A DNA stretch of 64,000 bases from Holothuria scabra (GCA_037179385.1 CM074188.1:18307318-18371317), one strand, 5' to 3'. Counted from the first letter of the stretch, positions 47,741 through 61,200 are shown. The notes: generated by a model from the sequence alone, not told the origin. Numbers and translations are program-made.

Positions 47741-48894
47741 CTGCATAGTGTTTTGGTCGAACAGATTTCTTAACAGAACAATGCATGCTTGCAAACAGTT
47801 CTTCGTTTGGGGGCAATATTATGAAGTGAAAACTCTATTGCAAAAGAAAGCCGGCACAAAGGATGACTGTTTTGTTTTTAGTTACCAGTCCGGGAAATGT
47901 CATTTGCTGCTGTCTGGGGGGTTCTCAATTTTTTTAAATTTCTTAGCTCTGCACTTTGATCGTCTCACGGGGAGAATTACACTTTTTCCCAAAAAAGGCA
48001 ATTCTTTCCCCTCCCAAACTGAAACGCTCACATACGTCTATGTCAATATGTAATATATAAAACTTCAAATATATGGGAAGCCAAACTTTTTACGCGGGAT
48101 TTTTTTTTTAATATGGTCCGAGGGCCTTAATCTATCTGATGATATTCAGTACCCCTAACAAAACTACAGATCACCCCCTACTTGAATTTTCTTAAAAGAA
48201 GATTACGTTCTTCCATGAACCCCAAAATCTGTCATTAAATTACAATTTTCTCCAATATAATCTTCAGATTGTTAAAAGTGGCAAAATTTTCCAATTTCAA
48301 TGGATACTACTCCGTGCAATAACCAAAGCCAACTCTGTTAACGTCCCCCGAGTGTAATTTTTTTCTTCAAAGGCATATCACTTTATAAAAAAAAAACAAA
48401 TTTTTCATTATAACCGTACCAAAAAACCAAATTTTCTTAAATTCCAGTATTTCTCCAACAAAATAAGCAATTAAGTTTAAAAAATCTTAAAAATAGGAAA
48501 AAACTTTTCGGGGAAACTTCTAGTCTCGTGATAAAATAGTACTTAAGCTTAGTACGATTTATGCGTTACACCAAAAGATTTTCAGCTGTCGCCTATATAC
48601 CGTTTTTTATTTTGCCCATTATAAAGGACATATTCTTCAATAAACACCTCAGTTTCTTAATGGTCCTTACAAAAGCCAACTTTCTTTCAAAAGCTTTAAA
48701 TTTTGTCTTCAAAATAAACTCCAGATATTTAAGTATTTGTTGAAAAGAAAGCCAAAATTTTCGCGAACTACGCGCACCTCAAAATCTGTTATGTCCTACC
48801 GGGACTAACTCAAAGCTTTTGTCGGGGCCTTGAAGTGCTGGTCCCCCTGTCGGAGAGCTTGGACCCATGTCGGGGAAATCATGGCGCCACCCCT

Positions 48895-51800
48895 GGCCTG
48901 CTAGCAAGTAATGTATCCAAAGAATGTCCCAATGTTTCATTGAGCGATTCTGTATTGTCTAGTCTTTAACAGTGACAGCAAAATTTTTCTTAAGACTGAC
49001 CTGAGAAAGCCACTACAAGGCCTTTAGTCAAAGGGATTGTCAGTTGGTGGAGCAATGGCGTAGGAAGCAATATGAAAGTGGCGGGGAACAATTTTGCACC
49101 ATGCACCTTATCCTACCCCATTGACCAAAAGGTATCGTACATGTTTTATGCTATTTTTTCGCTTTTGCTACGAGCAAGACCAATTTTTTAAATAAAAAAT
49201 AAGAGCTAATTTTTCTTAGGTGTGAACACTATTTACTGTATAATGAACGTAGTTTGCGGCGCGTCGAAAATTTGGGTCCTTATTCACATTTGTAAATATG
49301 GAGATTTCATTGCAGAAAGTAGTTTAGATTCAGGGTTTCCTGTAAGGAAGTTTTTATATTTGGGGGACTATCGAAGAATCTGCATTCCCTATTAGCATAT
49401 ACCTGAGATGGCATATCGAATGAAGATCGTTGATGTAACATAATGTTATCTAAGGTGTGCGGATTGAGGCTTCTCGACGACAATCAAAAAGCTCCCGAAA
49501 CTTTGTTTATTTTTTAGACAAAGTATTTTAAAATTAAAAGTCTTTATTGAAGAAAGTTTTAGGGGAACGGCACTCCAGTGGCTCAAAAAAGTTTGCCACT
49601 TACTGATTTATCAGCGACCACTTCCTTGACAAACGGTGTAACTAAGGGGGCGCGAAGCGCGCGGAAAATTTTGCCTTTTTGTAAAAGTAATAATTACAAA
49701 TATGGAGCTTTTATTAGGAAGAATTCAAAATTTTAGGAAGGAAAAGTAGGGAAAGCTGCACTGTATTTGACTGATATCTCAAAATGTCCGAATTTTTCAC
49801 TTTTTCGAGTCAGGGGGAAATTGGCCCTGCCTCCTGTAGCTACGCTACTGCTCTGCAACATTGAACATGATAACATTTTGACACTTCAATAACTAAACAA
49901 TCCTCCTACACAAACTGCCCAACGGACAGGGTTGAAAGATATCTAATGATAGGTGTGCATGAGAGCATTTGCGTACGGTAGGCCAATGGTTCCCTGCCTG
50001 GAATATGAAGTCTTGCTCGAAAGACTATCTTCAGTTGGCGCGGAGCGTACAGAAAATTTTGAAAAATTGCAACCCCTCAGACAGCCGGAAATGGCATGTC
50101 TCGGGCTTGTAAGAAGTAGCTAAGTTTTCCGGTTTTTCTTCCTAGTGTGAACAGCACTGTATCAGGGACGTATTGTGGCGCCATTGGCAAAGCGCGCCGA
50201 AATTTTTGCCACTTTTAAACAAATATATGAAGAGCTTGTATTATAAAAAGAGAGCTTGTAGAGCTTGTATTACTTTGGATTTGGGGTTTCCTGTAAGGAA
50301 ATATAAAGAGTTGGGGGATTACTGAAGAATCTGTACTTCCTTCATATATTGGTGGCAAATCTGAGAATGATTCCTTTTTCTAAAGCCCTCCCGACTCTCT
50401 TGCAAAGACCCGTTCGCCGGAAACCAAACTATAAACTGCTTCCCGAAAAAGCTTTTTCTAAAGTCCTCCCATCCTCTGGCAAAGGGTCTTTAGGCGAAAC
50501 TGAACTGCTCCCCGAAGAAGCTATTACGTCCACTGAAGGACAATACATGACCAACTTTTACGGCTCTCACACCATTTACATTATTGGTCTGTCGTGTATG
50601 GCTCCATTCTAGACTGCAATCTTGGACAAAACTGGATGGAACACCCCGCTCCGCCGTGCAATGTGGAGATAATAGAGCCAATTTGGGATGCATCATTTTC
50701 TTTGGGACCCAGTTATTGTACTGGCAAACGGGGGTTTCGTGAATCGCTATTTTCTGTAGGAGACAACATTTGAAAGGGAGATAGAGGTCGTACAAATAAC
50801 ACTCAGCACCATAATTAACATAATGACTTGAGGTGTTCCAACAGTTTTGTCCAAGATTGTAGCTGAAAAGAACAGATACTACACATAATCTTACTCAAAA
50901 GGCTGAGAAGCTTGATTGGGCGACGAATGAATCGTTGCTGCTATAATGTTATCTAAGGCATACGAACTGGCGCTCTCCGAAGACGTTTCCAGTCTTTCAA
51001 ACTTTTTTGTCCTTTTTGGACAAAATATTTCAACGTCACGAGCTCTCACGCCGAAGAAAATTTTGAATTCTACGAAAGACAGATTACAAAAATAGCAATA
51101 TACTACTGACGGTGTCTCTTGATGATGTAGTGCCACTGACACATATGGTAAATATCCGATTTTGTCATTTTCATAGCTCGGAAAGGATTACCAATCTGAT
51201 TTAGGAGAGAGAACTGATGTATTTCAAAGTGCATTCTGCGGCGTGCGAAGCGCGCCGAAAATTTTGCTTTCTTTGGGAATTGGAAAATGAAAAAAAAAGA
51301 GTTTTCTGACCCGGGACTTTTTGAAGTGGGGGCGGGGCGGAAGTATGCTTCTGCCCCTCATTTTTCACTGGGGAATGTCGCCCAAGCCCACCCCACCCCA
51401 CCCCGCTTCCTACGACTATGTGGTGAAGCCTCCCTTTTAGATATAAAAAGTTACAATTGTCTGAATGCATTTTAGTATATTTTGTCTGAAAATTATTTAA
51501 CACCACCCCTTACTTATCAACCTGTTCTAACTCAATACCTTTGTCTTGATTTGTTAATTGTTTGCTTGTCTGTTCAAAGAGATATCACATTTGCTGCAGT
51601 TTTAACCTAAACGGTATATACAGCAAAGGGGGTTCCCCACATTTTTCCTCCCTCCCTCCCTGCAATACCAACAAATAACCTCGTATTTCTTGACTTTCAC
51701 AATGTTAAAGCAATTGGTTAGAAAATGGGCCGTAAAACTCCACTACACAAATTTCATAAATACCAAAGATAGAAGAGTTACGGAAATTTACTTTTTACAG

Positions 51801-52287
51801 AAAATGGGATGTCTTGAACTTGAAGAATTCATAGGAATTCCATTTCAATTCTAGACAAAATTTTTCGATGTGGTCACCGTGGTTGATAAAGCTATGGGTA
51901 GGATGAGTGTTTAGGGTTTTTGAAATATTTTTACATGCAAAATGTAATTTTCACTGGATAGATATAAAGGAGACATTTTGCACTTTGGCCAAATGATGTG
52001 AAGCAATTTTTCAAAGGGAGACACTGTCCTTACTAACTTGCCCTCGCCCAGGCTGACAATCCTGGATAAGTTTGAGGAAATATCCCTTTCCTTTTAAACA
52101 TTACCTTCACCCATGGATGTACCACCTCAGAGGAAGTACTTCCACGCTTCACCAATGCGGCAATGCCCCTCCCTCTCAAACTACCAGAGTACAGTTCCTC
52201 GTTCCCCGCGTGTCGTTTGTGAAAATTTCCAGATGTGAAACAAGATCACCGCCCATGAATTTAGGCATTGGGACAGCTGCTCAAAGT
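48895..52287. other. Transposon debris, related to D1/D2; no gene
   Basis: About 49050-49860 begins CAATGGCGTAGGAAGC and ends GTAGCTACGCTACTG, a possible degenerate inverted pair. GCGCGAAGCGCGC...AAAATTTT modules occur at about 49650, 50035, 50185 and 51245. GTTTCCTGTAAGGAA is repeated at 49338 and 50287. About 51710-51755 is a SINE-body fragment. Confidence 0.5.
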
Positions 52288-54995
52288 CAGGGGTGGCGCC
52301 AGCGGGGGGGGGGGGGGTGGGGTGGGGGGGTGGGGGTGGGGGACACTGCCCCCCTTCCCCCATCGTGGAAGGTCGGCGGTTTCGTCGGGGAAGCCTAAAA
52401 ATAAAAAAACAATAAACAACCCCACAAGCACTGAAGTTATTGGATGGGCGATCTAGAACATATTCTTTGTTTTGTAATGCTATTTTAATACATATCAGAA
52501 TCGACTTTAAATCACTTCTTAGCTCTGTTATACTTCATTTCATGTACCTTGTCCTACCTCCCCGTCGGGGAAGTTCGGCATTTTTTTCGGGGAGGCCTAA
52601 ACATGAAAAACGTAAAGGACTGAAGTTACTAGATGGATAATCATGATTTTTCTTTAAGAAGTAGTTTTTTTTTCCTTTTTAACGCTATTTTTTTAATGCA
52701 TACTTGAGTTGGTTTAATCACTTCTTACTAGGTCTGTTATCCCTCATCCCATTTTCAATCCGTGCGCGCCGTCGGGGACGGCTACCCAACCCCTGTTGTT
52801 GAGAAAATCTTTTTTCGTCGGGGAGCCTTCATCAACGAACCCACGATAAACAGATAAAAGATGTGGGCCTGATAAACTTCAGTCACTGGGGCGACCTTCT
52901 TGATTTTGCTTAGTAGAAGACCATATTCTTCAAGGAAACTCACAATTCCGAATTATCCTTACAATAACGGAAGAGAGGCTGTTCATGTGCATGTAGTACC
53001 CAATGGTCTGTCATCTGACCTGCTCGGACAACAGAATTTTCACAACAGTAATCAATATCGGCAATGTCGTTTTCAGCTACGCATAATAATAAACAGTGGT
53101 GTGAGAATATCTCCCACAAAATCTGACTGACAATTTATTTGAAGGCACCTTTAAACGCCATATTTTCAAATACATCGGAAGTAAAACCATTCATAGTCTG
53201 GAGTTCGGCCAGTCACGTAAAAATCCATCTATTTTGTGGACCTTGCAATTGAATTCAACAAAGATTCTTCATAAATTCAAAAACGTTATAGTATATTTTC
53301 AATTCCGTTGCATAGTTTCCCGACGAAAAGAGACAAGACCATTACATCTAGTTGTAGCGGTAGCTTTTGTCTGGTACTTTTCTTATCATTTAGCAAGTTG
53401 GGTTTTTTCTACTGAAGTGAAACTTTCATTTTAAAGAAAAGCTCAAAATAACGACTACTCATTTCTAGTTACAAGTCTGGGAAATGCCATTCCGACTATC
53501 TGACCCAGCCAACATGCCCAGCTGGGCACCAACTGGGTTTCAGCTGGGCTACTTGCTGGGCCCCAGCTGGGGCCCATCCGTGTTTGTCAGGTGTTCCCAC
53601 GTGGGGCCCAACTGGGCTAGCCTTTCCCAGCTGAAGCCCAGCTGTTCCCCGCTTCAATAAGTAAAGCCTAGCCGGGCTTCAGCTGGGCTTTAGCTGGGAA
53701 AGGCTAGCCCAGTTGGGCCCCACCTGGGAACACCTGACAAACACGGATGGGCCCCAGCTGGGGCCCAGCAAGTAGCCCAGCTGAAACCCAGTTGGGGCCC
53801 AGCTGGGCATGTTGGATGGGGAGGGGCTAGATTTTTAACAATTTTATGTACGCTTCGCGCCAACTGATGTTGGCGCTCCGCATAGATATAGTGTTTTGGT
53901 CGAACAGATTACTTTTGAGAAGAATGCGTGCTTAAAATCATTCTTCGTTTTGGGGAAGTATTATGAAGTGAAAATTTTATTGCGAAAGAAATCTGAAATT
54001 AATGACTTCTTTTATTCTAGTTACGAGCCCGGGAAATGCCATTTCCTGATGTCTGGAGGTTACCAATTTTTCAAAATATTCTGTGCACTCGACTTAGATA
54101 CTCCTTCTGGCAGGATTGCATTTCTTTGGACAAAAAACAATTCTTCCCCTCCCACACTGAAACGCTACCGTACGCCTATGACAATAAATAAAGTATAAAA
54201 CTTCAAATATATGCGAAGCCAAACTTTTTTCCTCGGGAGAATGTTCCAATATGGTCCGAGGGCCTGAATCTGCATGATGTTATTCAGTAACCTCAACAAA
54301 ACTACAGATCACCCCCTACTTGATTTTTCTCATGAGAACGTCAGATTCTTCCATAAAATCCCAACACTGTCATAAAATTACAGTTTTTCTCCAATATCAG
54401 TTTTAGATTGTTCAAAGTGACAAAATTTTCCAATTTCAATGGATGCTCTTAACAATAAATAATCAAAGCCAACTCTGTTAATCAAACGGTATACTACCTA
54501 ATTTTGCTCTTGAAAGCCATATCACTTAATAGAAAGAAACAAATTTTCATTATAAATTTACCAATAAACCAAATTTTCTTTTATTAAAGCCAAAAATTTC
54601 TCCAATATAATAAGCCCTTATTTTTCAAATCTTCGTTCAAAAAAAGGGAAAAACTTTCCGGGCAAATTTCTGTTCTCGTCTTGAAACCTTAGTACGTAGG
54701 TACATATAACATATAACGTTTTTGATCTTTCCCTTACGAAAGGACCGATTCTTCAATAAACACCTAAACTTTTTCATACAAAAAGCCAAATTTCTTTCAA
54801 AAATTTTAATTTTTTCTTCAAATAAAGTTCAGATTTTTAAGGTATATGTTAAAAAGAAGGCCAAAAGTTTCGGCGCGCTCCGCGCCTACAAAATTCTACC
54901 AAGTTTCGTTCCACCGGGACATAACATCGACTTTGTGGATATGTCGGGGCCTTGAAATTCTGGCCTCCCTGTTGGGCAAATCCTGGCGCCACCTG
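52288..54995. mobile_element. hAT-type element D2, 2.7 kb, just upstream of NCBP1
   Basis: The left terminus CAGGGGTGGCGCCAG and right terminus CTGGCGCCACCTG are inverted repeats (2-nt length difference). The exact octamer CTCAAAGT flanks them at 52280-52287 and 54996-55003. It carries G-rich low complexity (about 52302-52342), a foldback insertion and a 100-codon ORF (53896-54198) of unknown function. No transposase domain, so it is non-autonomous. Confidence 0.85.
53504..53820. mobile_element. Foldback element, 317-bp near-perfect palindrome
   Basis: Arms of about 140 bp run from CCCAGCCAACATGCCC to GGGCATGTTGGATGGG around a ~30-nt loop (near 53650-53680). The motif CAGCTGGG and variants repeat throughout. 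D1 keeps the uninterrupted site: ATCTGAGGGGTTAG there versus ATCTGA|...|GAGGGGCTAG here, implying a 2-bp GA duplication. Confidence 0.9.
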
Positions 54996-55003
54996 CTCAA
55001 AGT

Positions 55004-55193
55004 ATGGTCTAAAAAAGTTAGGGGCGTCGTCAATGTAGCTTGCGCAGACGCAGATATTAAGCTGCACCGCTACCATTAATCGCATTGTCCTGAGTCACAA
55101 AGCCATAGCGTTTCCGACTAACGATTCCCATCCATCGAAGAAAACGTGAAGAGAGAGTAGCATCCTTGAGATCATTTGCAGACAACGACAAAA
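55004..55193 (+). promoter_or_regulatory. NCBP1 promoter-proximal region and 5' UTR (inferred)
   Basis: The 190 bp between D2 and the NCBP1 ATG is less AT-rich than its surroundings and contains TTGCGCAGACGCA, an NRF1-like GC motif. No TATA box is evident. The transcription start is not determinable here. Confidence 0.35.
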
Positions 55194-55227
55194 ATGTCCA
55201 GTAGAAAACGATACGTCGAAGAAGATG
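55194..55227 (+). CDS. NCBP1: NCBP1 exon 1 (coding part)
   Basis: ATG through GAAGATG, donor G|GTTTGT, phase 1. Eleven codons similar to the SRRR-acidic start of vertebrate NCBP1. The G left over combines with AA of exon 2 to make Glu. Confidence 0.8.
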
Positions 55228-58200
55228 GTTTGTGTCCTTTATATTTGTTTTTGCTGTCAATTTTCAACCTTGGCGCACTAACGATATTAAACAAAAATAC
55301 AAGTGTCGATCAGTTAGCTAGCCTATTCCCGCGTCCACCTTCCGTTGGTACACATTTTTTTTAGCCTAGGCTATAAGAAGATACAGGTGCCTGTTTAGCG
55401 AAATTAAAATCCACACAGGCCATAGCCGTGAACACTGATCTACATACCTGGATGTATGGTGGTGCCAAAAAATTGAAGCAACAGAGTCGCCATATTGTGT
55501 GTGGCAAAAGTGTCGTGCAACAGCGCTGCTCTCCACACAGTTGGATAGGCAATTTGATATGATGGCTTGATAATTTGACATTTTGGCAGTTGAAATAAGG
55601 CTTGCAAAATTTGTTGTGGAATGTGTACATTTTCAACAGAAATGGTAAGTTAAGTAGCATTTGCACAGGTTACCCGGGTACCTGCCTGCCATCGTATTAC
55701 CCAGTTCAAAATCTTCTACCAGAATCTTAACTAATTTTCAAAAAGGATCACCCCAATTACACCGTTGCCCACAGAGACTGCAAATGAAGAGAGCCCCTAG
55801 AAATTATTTGTAAGTTTGTAAGTTTTTTGTACTTCATTTCCCAAAGCTGAAATTTTTATCTCGGTGAGGCCCGATCGCCCTGTTGTCACGTACTTAGTGA
55901 GTTACTTCTCATACATGTATATCACTTATAATCTTGCAAACAAGCAAGCTATCTGACGGTGATTCAAAATCACACTGTACTGTTTCACGCAGAAACCAGC
56001 GGACATATCACTCCGGCCCAGCTTGCAAAGACAATGCGCGTAACGTTCGCCATGCTAGGTAAACTGAGACTTGCATGTATACAATCTTATAATTAATAAG
56101 GTATGCCACCTCGAGTGTAATCATTGAATATTTCGTAATGGTTAAATGTGTCAGTTTTACGCAAATCAACACTTTGCCGCCACCTGTAAAGTACAAAGAC
56201 ATAACTGTAATGACACTGTAAACATTCATGAAAAAGGTTTTTGAAACAGGCCATACATATTACGTTATTTTGCCCCAAAATGGCACTCACGCAGACTACA
56301 AAGTTTATAATTAATATGGTATGCCACCTCAAGTGTAATCATTGAATATTTCGTAATGGTTAAATGTGTCAGTTTTACGCAAATCAACACTTTGCCGCCA
56401 TCTGTAAAGTACAAAGACATAACTGTAATGACACTGTAAGCATTCATGAAAAAGGTTTTTGAAACAGGCCATACATATTACGTTATTTTGCCCCAAAATG
56501 GCACTCACGCAGACTACAAAGTTTATGTGTGAAAGCTATGTTACCATGTTCTGATGTCAACACAAGGCTAGCTACGTCAGAACGTACAAAGCCCTTTAGT
56601 GATAATTCCAACGCACTTTGTGCACTATTGTTAGCCAAGTTCACAAGTCTGAAGTTGTTTGTTTACAATCCATGGGTAATTTTGGACATGCAAGAGGATA
56701 CCATGGTGCAGGGCTCTAATTGGTTGATATTTTTAAATCCTTGTTTTAAAGGAGAAGCTTTGAACTCTTAGTATGCATGTTTTTTTAGTAGAAAAGTGTC
56801 CCAAAATTCATTCATCAAATTGATGTAGGCCTTGGGAAGTACTGATTTTCTTATTTGACTGTTTTCTGTTACGTTTCTTTACTTGCCATTTTGATTTGAA
56901 ACAAAATGAGAAGATAAAACCTTGCAACAAATCAAATGATTTTGAACTTGGGAATGTGACTGTTACCTCTCCAAAACAATTGTAAATGTTATCATGCATG
57001 TCTTATGGACCATGCCTAACTAAATGTTCTTATCCATAAGTCATCGTAACACCGAATAACGGGTACCTAACGGGTACGGCTATCGGACACCCAGGTCCTA
57101 TTTTTAAGTACCCGTGCAAACACTAAAATTAAGCCTACTTTAAAAAGTGAACAAGATTATGTTATATTGAGTACAAAACTTTCACTTAAGTAGTGCAGTT
57201 CGTGGTGGATTGAAGATCAACTTGACTGAGTGGTGAGGGTGTCTGAGTCAGTCCTCTTTCACAGTGACAACTATAAATGCAAGTTCAATAAAAGGTGGTG
57301 GGGGTGTCAAGTCTCACCCTATTAATTCGAACCCACATAGTTGCCCACACAAACCCCCAGCCCCAAAGAAATTAGTCTCCCCTGGTACTGTAACTCCACC
57401 CCTTAGGACTTAAAATCCTTTTATGAATGAAAAGTGAATGGGGTGCCACTGTCCTTATAGTCCGACACCCCATATGTTTCGACACACCTATGTTCCGAAA
57501 ATCTCTACATTCATCAACAATGGAGTTGTCAGATCATATGGATGTTGGAACAAAGCCTGTATTGGAACGTAATGGATTTGTTGAAATATAGGGGTGTATC
57601 CAACTGAATTAAGTCACTCCATAGGTTGAAGTCAATACTCCATGCAAGTAATCAAATCTTTTCTCAGAAATACTGTTGAATATTTCACTGTCCAAGTGAA
57701 GAGAGGCCTGAAGCTATTTAATATAGTAGTACAAGACGAATGTCGATGCTTCATTGTGTTCAATAAAGGTATATCAGGCACTTATCCAAGGGGGCTTTTT
57801 CTGCCCAGTCCCCCTTTTTAGCCACATCAACATGGTAAAACACATGCACTACAGTGGAATTCCCTCACACCCCTGCTTTCTCTTAAGTTAGGTGGACTTA
57901 GGCCCCTTCTCCCATTTTTGGGATACCTGGATCTGCACCTAAATATGGCACAGTGGGGACAATGTAGTCACTCAAGTCGCTCCCTACTAAAATTACCCTT
58001 AACAAAGTTGCCTGCTTGGCCAACAAAGCTGCCCGTAACAAAGTTGTCCCTAACAAAATCTCCTCAGTCCTGATAAAGTCTACGGTCCCTAAAGAAAAAG
58101 TTTTAAAAAAGGTGCTATCAAACGTAGGTAGTAAACCTATATGGGTCCCTTATGGGTAAGACCCTCTTTGGGCAGGGGGTTGTAGAATGTGCCCACTGTA

Positions 58201-61200
58201 TTCACCCCACCTGTCTTAAGAGGCAACTAAACTGGAGGATTTGTACTGCATTTGACCTATACAACACTATATATTTATAACATTTGTGTTGGTGTGTCAA
58301 AATCTAAAACTAACCCTTATGGGTAAGCCCATACCAGTGTGGGCATTTACCAACATTGATAAGGGATCCATATGGGTAGCCCACATGCAGGAGGGATATT
58401 GAAGGATTGAAGTTGACCCATATTCTCACACACAGGCTATCAGTTGTTTGAATGAGGCTTAGAACTAGTTTCTCACCATATGCATGTCCTTTGGCTGCCC
58501 TAGATCTCTTATAATATAATCCCTGGTGCAAAGCCATATGGACCCTTAGCTGGGGGCTATGAAGTGGATCCCATAACATTCCCTTATGAGAATGTTACCA
58601 GTAAAGTGGTTATTTTTTTTGGGGGGGGGGGGGGTGAGTCTTTGTGAGGCATAGAAAAGTATAATCTTGTTGCAGGCAATGGCCTCTGGGAAACCTGACT
58701 TGTTCGGCAGAGGACATTTTTCAAGGTCAGACTTTGTTACAAGGTGAGTTTGTCAGGAGTGACTTAGTAACTTGGTGTCTTAATTTGTTACTAAGGAGAC
58801 TTTGTAGAGAAGACTTCAATTTTGGGAGGCTTTGCTTCGGTGCCTTTTCAGTAAAAGCATGAACCTGAAGTATTCCCATTTATAACCGTAGGTCCTACCA
58901 TGAAACCAGCACAGACATCAATGTTTCTAACTCCGTATACTTGCAATCTGATGCTGCATAATTGAAACTAAAAGCTCGGTATATGATCAAATCTTGGCAT
59001 TTCTGTTGTCCTTAATTTAGGTTGCATATAATGTATATGTTTCAGTCAAAAATCAAGAAATTTAGCTGGTTTAATAGTTTGTCAGTTGTCAATCAGTGCA
59101 CATATAGCAGAAAAACAATTGCACCTGATAAACGTATCTTATGGTTCCTTGTGGATATAAACATCCCTGTATAATTTAAGCAGTTTTTTTCCAAAACCTA
59201 CGTCTTGTTTAAAAAGAATCTCCAACTGAATTGCACTCAAGTCAGATCCCCGAAAAATCCACGTATGCAGAGATTTGTGATGCGGTTTGTTGGTGAATTT
59301 AGCACGGGGCTCACCCAGCTTTGCTAGCCGGCTATATACGCATGTGAAGTGGGGTCATCGTAACACAAACTCAACGGGAAAACGAGACTGAGTATTTTCA
59401 CACATTAAATCACATAGGCAAGTTGTGATTGGCTGGCTAGAATCAATGCAATTGAACCAATCACGATGCAGGGGGCAATTTAAATTTTGCAATGGATTTT
59501 GTGCATATGATGTCACCTAGCAAAACATGATGCCTTGTGTGGCGGTAAAAAGGGACATGCAGTCATGCACGTAAGTCTACTCCATCACACACATAAGCAA
59601 ACTTCTTCCTCCAAAACCACAAACCACTTCATTAATCATCATGTCAACTGTTTCAAAAGAGCATTCAAGGACATTCCAAACTTTTTCAGTGACAACTTTC
59701 TGAATAAAGTATGGCCTCTCAACTGTAGAAGACATGCAACTGCAGCTAGCAGTTTGAACATCTGTGGCTTTGGCCTAGTAGGACAGTACCCACCACATCA
59801 GGACAATCTTAAGTTGTGCAGTATTTGACCCTACCAGCATTGCTTCAGCTTCACCTGCATTTTTAATTGGTCAGTCACCCATGTTCTAATCCAGTGTAGA
59901 GACATATGGTAACTTTTGGATCACTATCATCAACATGATGACTTCACCTGTATGGGCTGAGACACCCGATGAAAAGCTTGGGGTCTCTTCCAATATATGC
60001 GTGACCTCATAGCCTGCTTGATCTGATTCAATCCGAATTTGGTGTGGAGACCAGTGCACCATAGACTTAGTTCCCACAGGGCTTGAAATAAGCTTGAAAA
60101 AGGGCACAGCCAAAATGAACAAAATGGCTGTCAGTCTGTTATTTCAAAGGAGATTTACTGAAGGGCATCATGGCCATCAAAAAGGGCCTGACAGCCATGG
60201 CTGTCAGTGCTGTCAGTTATTTTGAGCTTTGTTACTGTACCCATTTTGAGAACAGTTAGTTGTTACATTTGCTATACATTACATAAAAATATTCATAAGT
60301 GGAGAAGATGGGAATGCAATTACTGAGCCAATTGATACATATTCTGATGTGATGATGCTTTATTCTTTTTGATGATCAACAGAAAGGCCATCCAAAAGAA
60401 GGAAGGCTACTTCAGACCAAGCAGAGATTGAGGCAAGACTTGAGTCTCTCATCACAAGAGTTGGAGAAAAAGTATGTTTATTGATGATTTGTTGTTACTC
60501 ATTTATGGATTCATTGAAAGCATACTGTGCTGACTATTTGTCCATAATCACCTGTATTTTATCTAAAATAACTGTACTACTAGTCAGGTCAGTGGATTTC
60601 ATAGGAGAGATTTGTTCCCAATTGCATGGTACTGTAGTCCCACTGTGATGAAATCACAGAACCTAACACCACCAATCAAACACCACCCATAGATTTTGAA
60701 CAGAACCCGATTTTAAAATTAGCCAGTCGAATCATGACTTGTTACAACAATCAATTTATCATACAGTAGTTTTTACTCTATAACAAGGCTACATTAAGAA
60801 CTCAAGGTTTAATAAAAATTCCAACTTTGGCACTGTACAGGTACTGCATCTATAAACATTGTGTATCTCAATCTTTTTCAATTTTTCATGCTACTTATTT
60901 TTCCTGGCTTCAACTTTTCTTTTTCTGCAGAGCACATCATCCTTGGAAAGTAATTTAGAAGGTCTAGCAGGTGTCTTAGAAGCTGACCTGAGCAACTACA
61001 AATCAAAAATATTGGAGATTCTTTGTGTTTGGTAATTATTTTAATACTTCTTTAGACGTATAGACTTAAGCACAGGTCACACTGCAGTGGTATCAGTTTT
61101 GAATTCTGATCTGATTTTTTTGAGTTTAGTTATAATCTTCACCATCTCTGGTCAAAGAGAAGTGAACCCCAAATTTTCTGACCATATAAACATATGATTT

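Larger units (their letters stand above)
46030..47743 (-). mobile_element. Penelope-like retroelement inserted in D1, 5' truncated
   Basis: Comparison with D2 (break near GCCAACT at 53865 and GCATAGTGTTTTGG at 47741) outlines the insert. It contains a reverse-transcriptase ORF and, just after its stop, a hammerhead ribozyme, as known in Penelope-like elements. The right (5') edge cuts into the ORF, so the copy lacks its N-terminus and any upstream repeat. Confidence 0.75.
44740..48894. mobile_element. hAT-type element D1, interrupted by a Penelope-like element
   Basis: Collinear with D2 (52288-54995): shared blocks include GGAAGGTCGGC, GTCGGGGAGCCTTC, TACAAGTCTGGGAAATGCC and TTTTGGTCGAACAGATT. 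The right terminus ATGGCGCCACCCCTG (to 48894) matches the D2 terminus. The left end is decayed; the flanks GCCTGTTG and GCCTGCTA may be a worn duplication. No hAT transposase was seen. A 103-codon ORF (about 47745-48053) has a similar counterpart in D2 (53896-54198), but the function is unknown. Confidence 0.6.

Noticed and set aside
52181..52456. Gly- and Pro-rich ORFs on both strands
   Set aside because: They are produced by the G homopolymer at the left end of D2.
56008..56447. Two similar minus-strand ORFs as a duplicated gene
   Set aside because: They arise from the 218-bp tandem duplication in an intron and show no domain or independent support.
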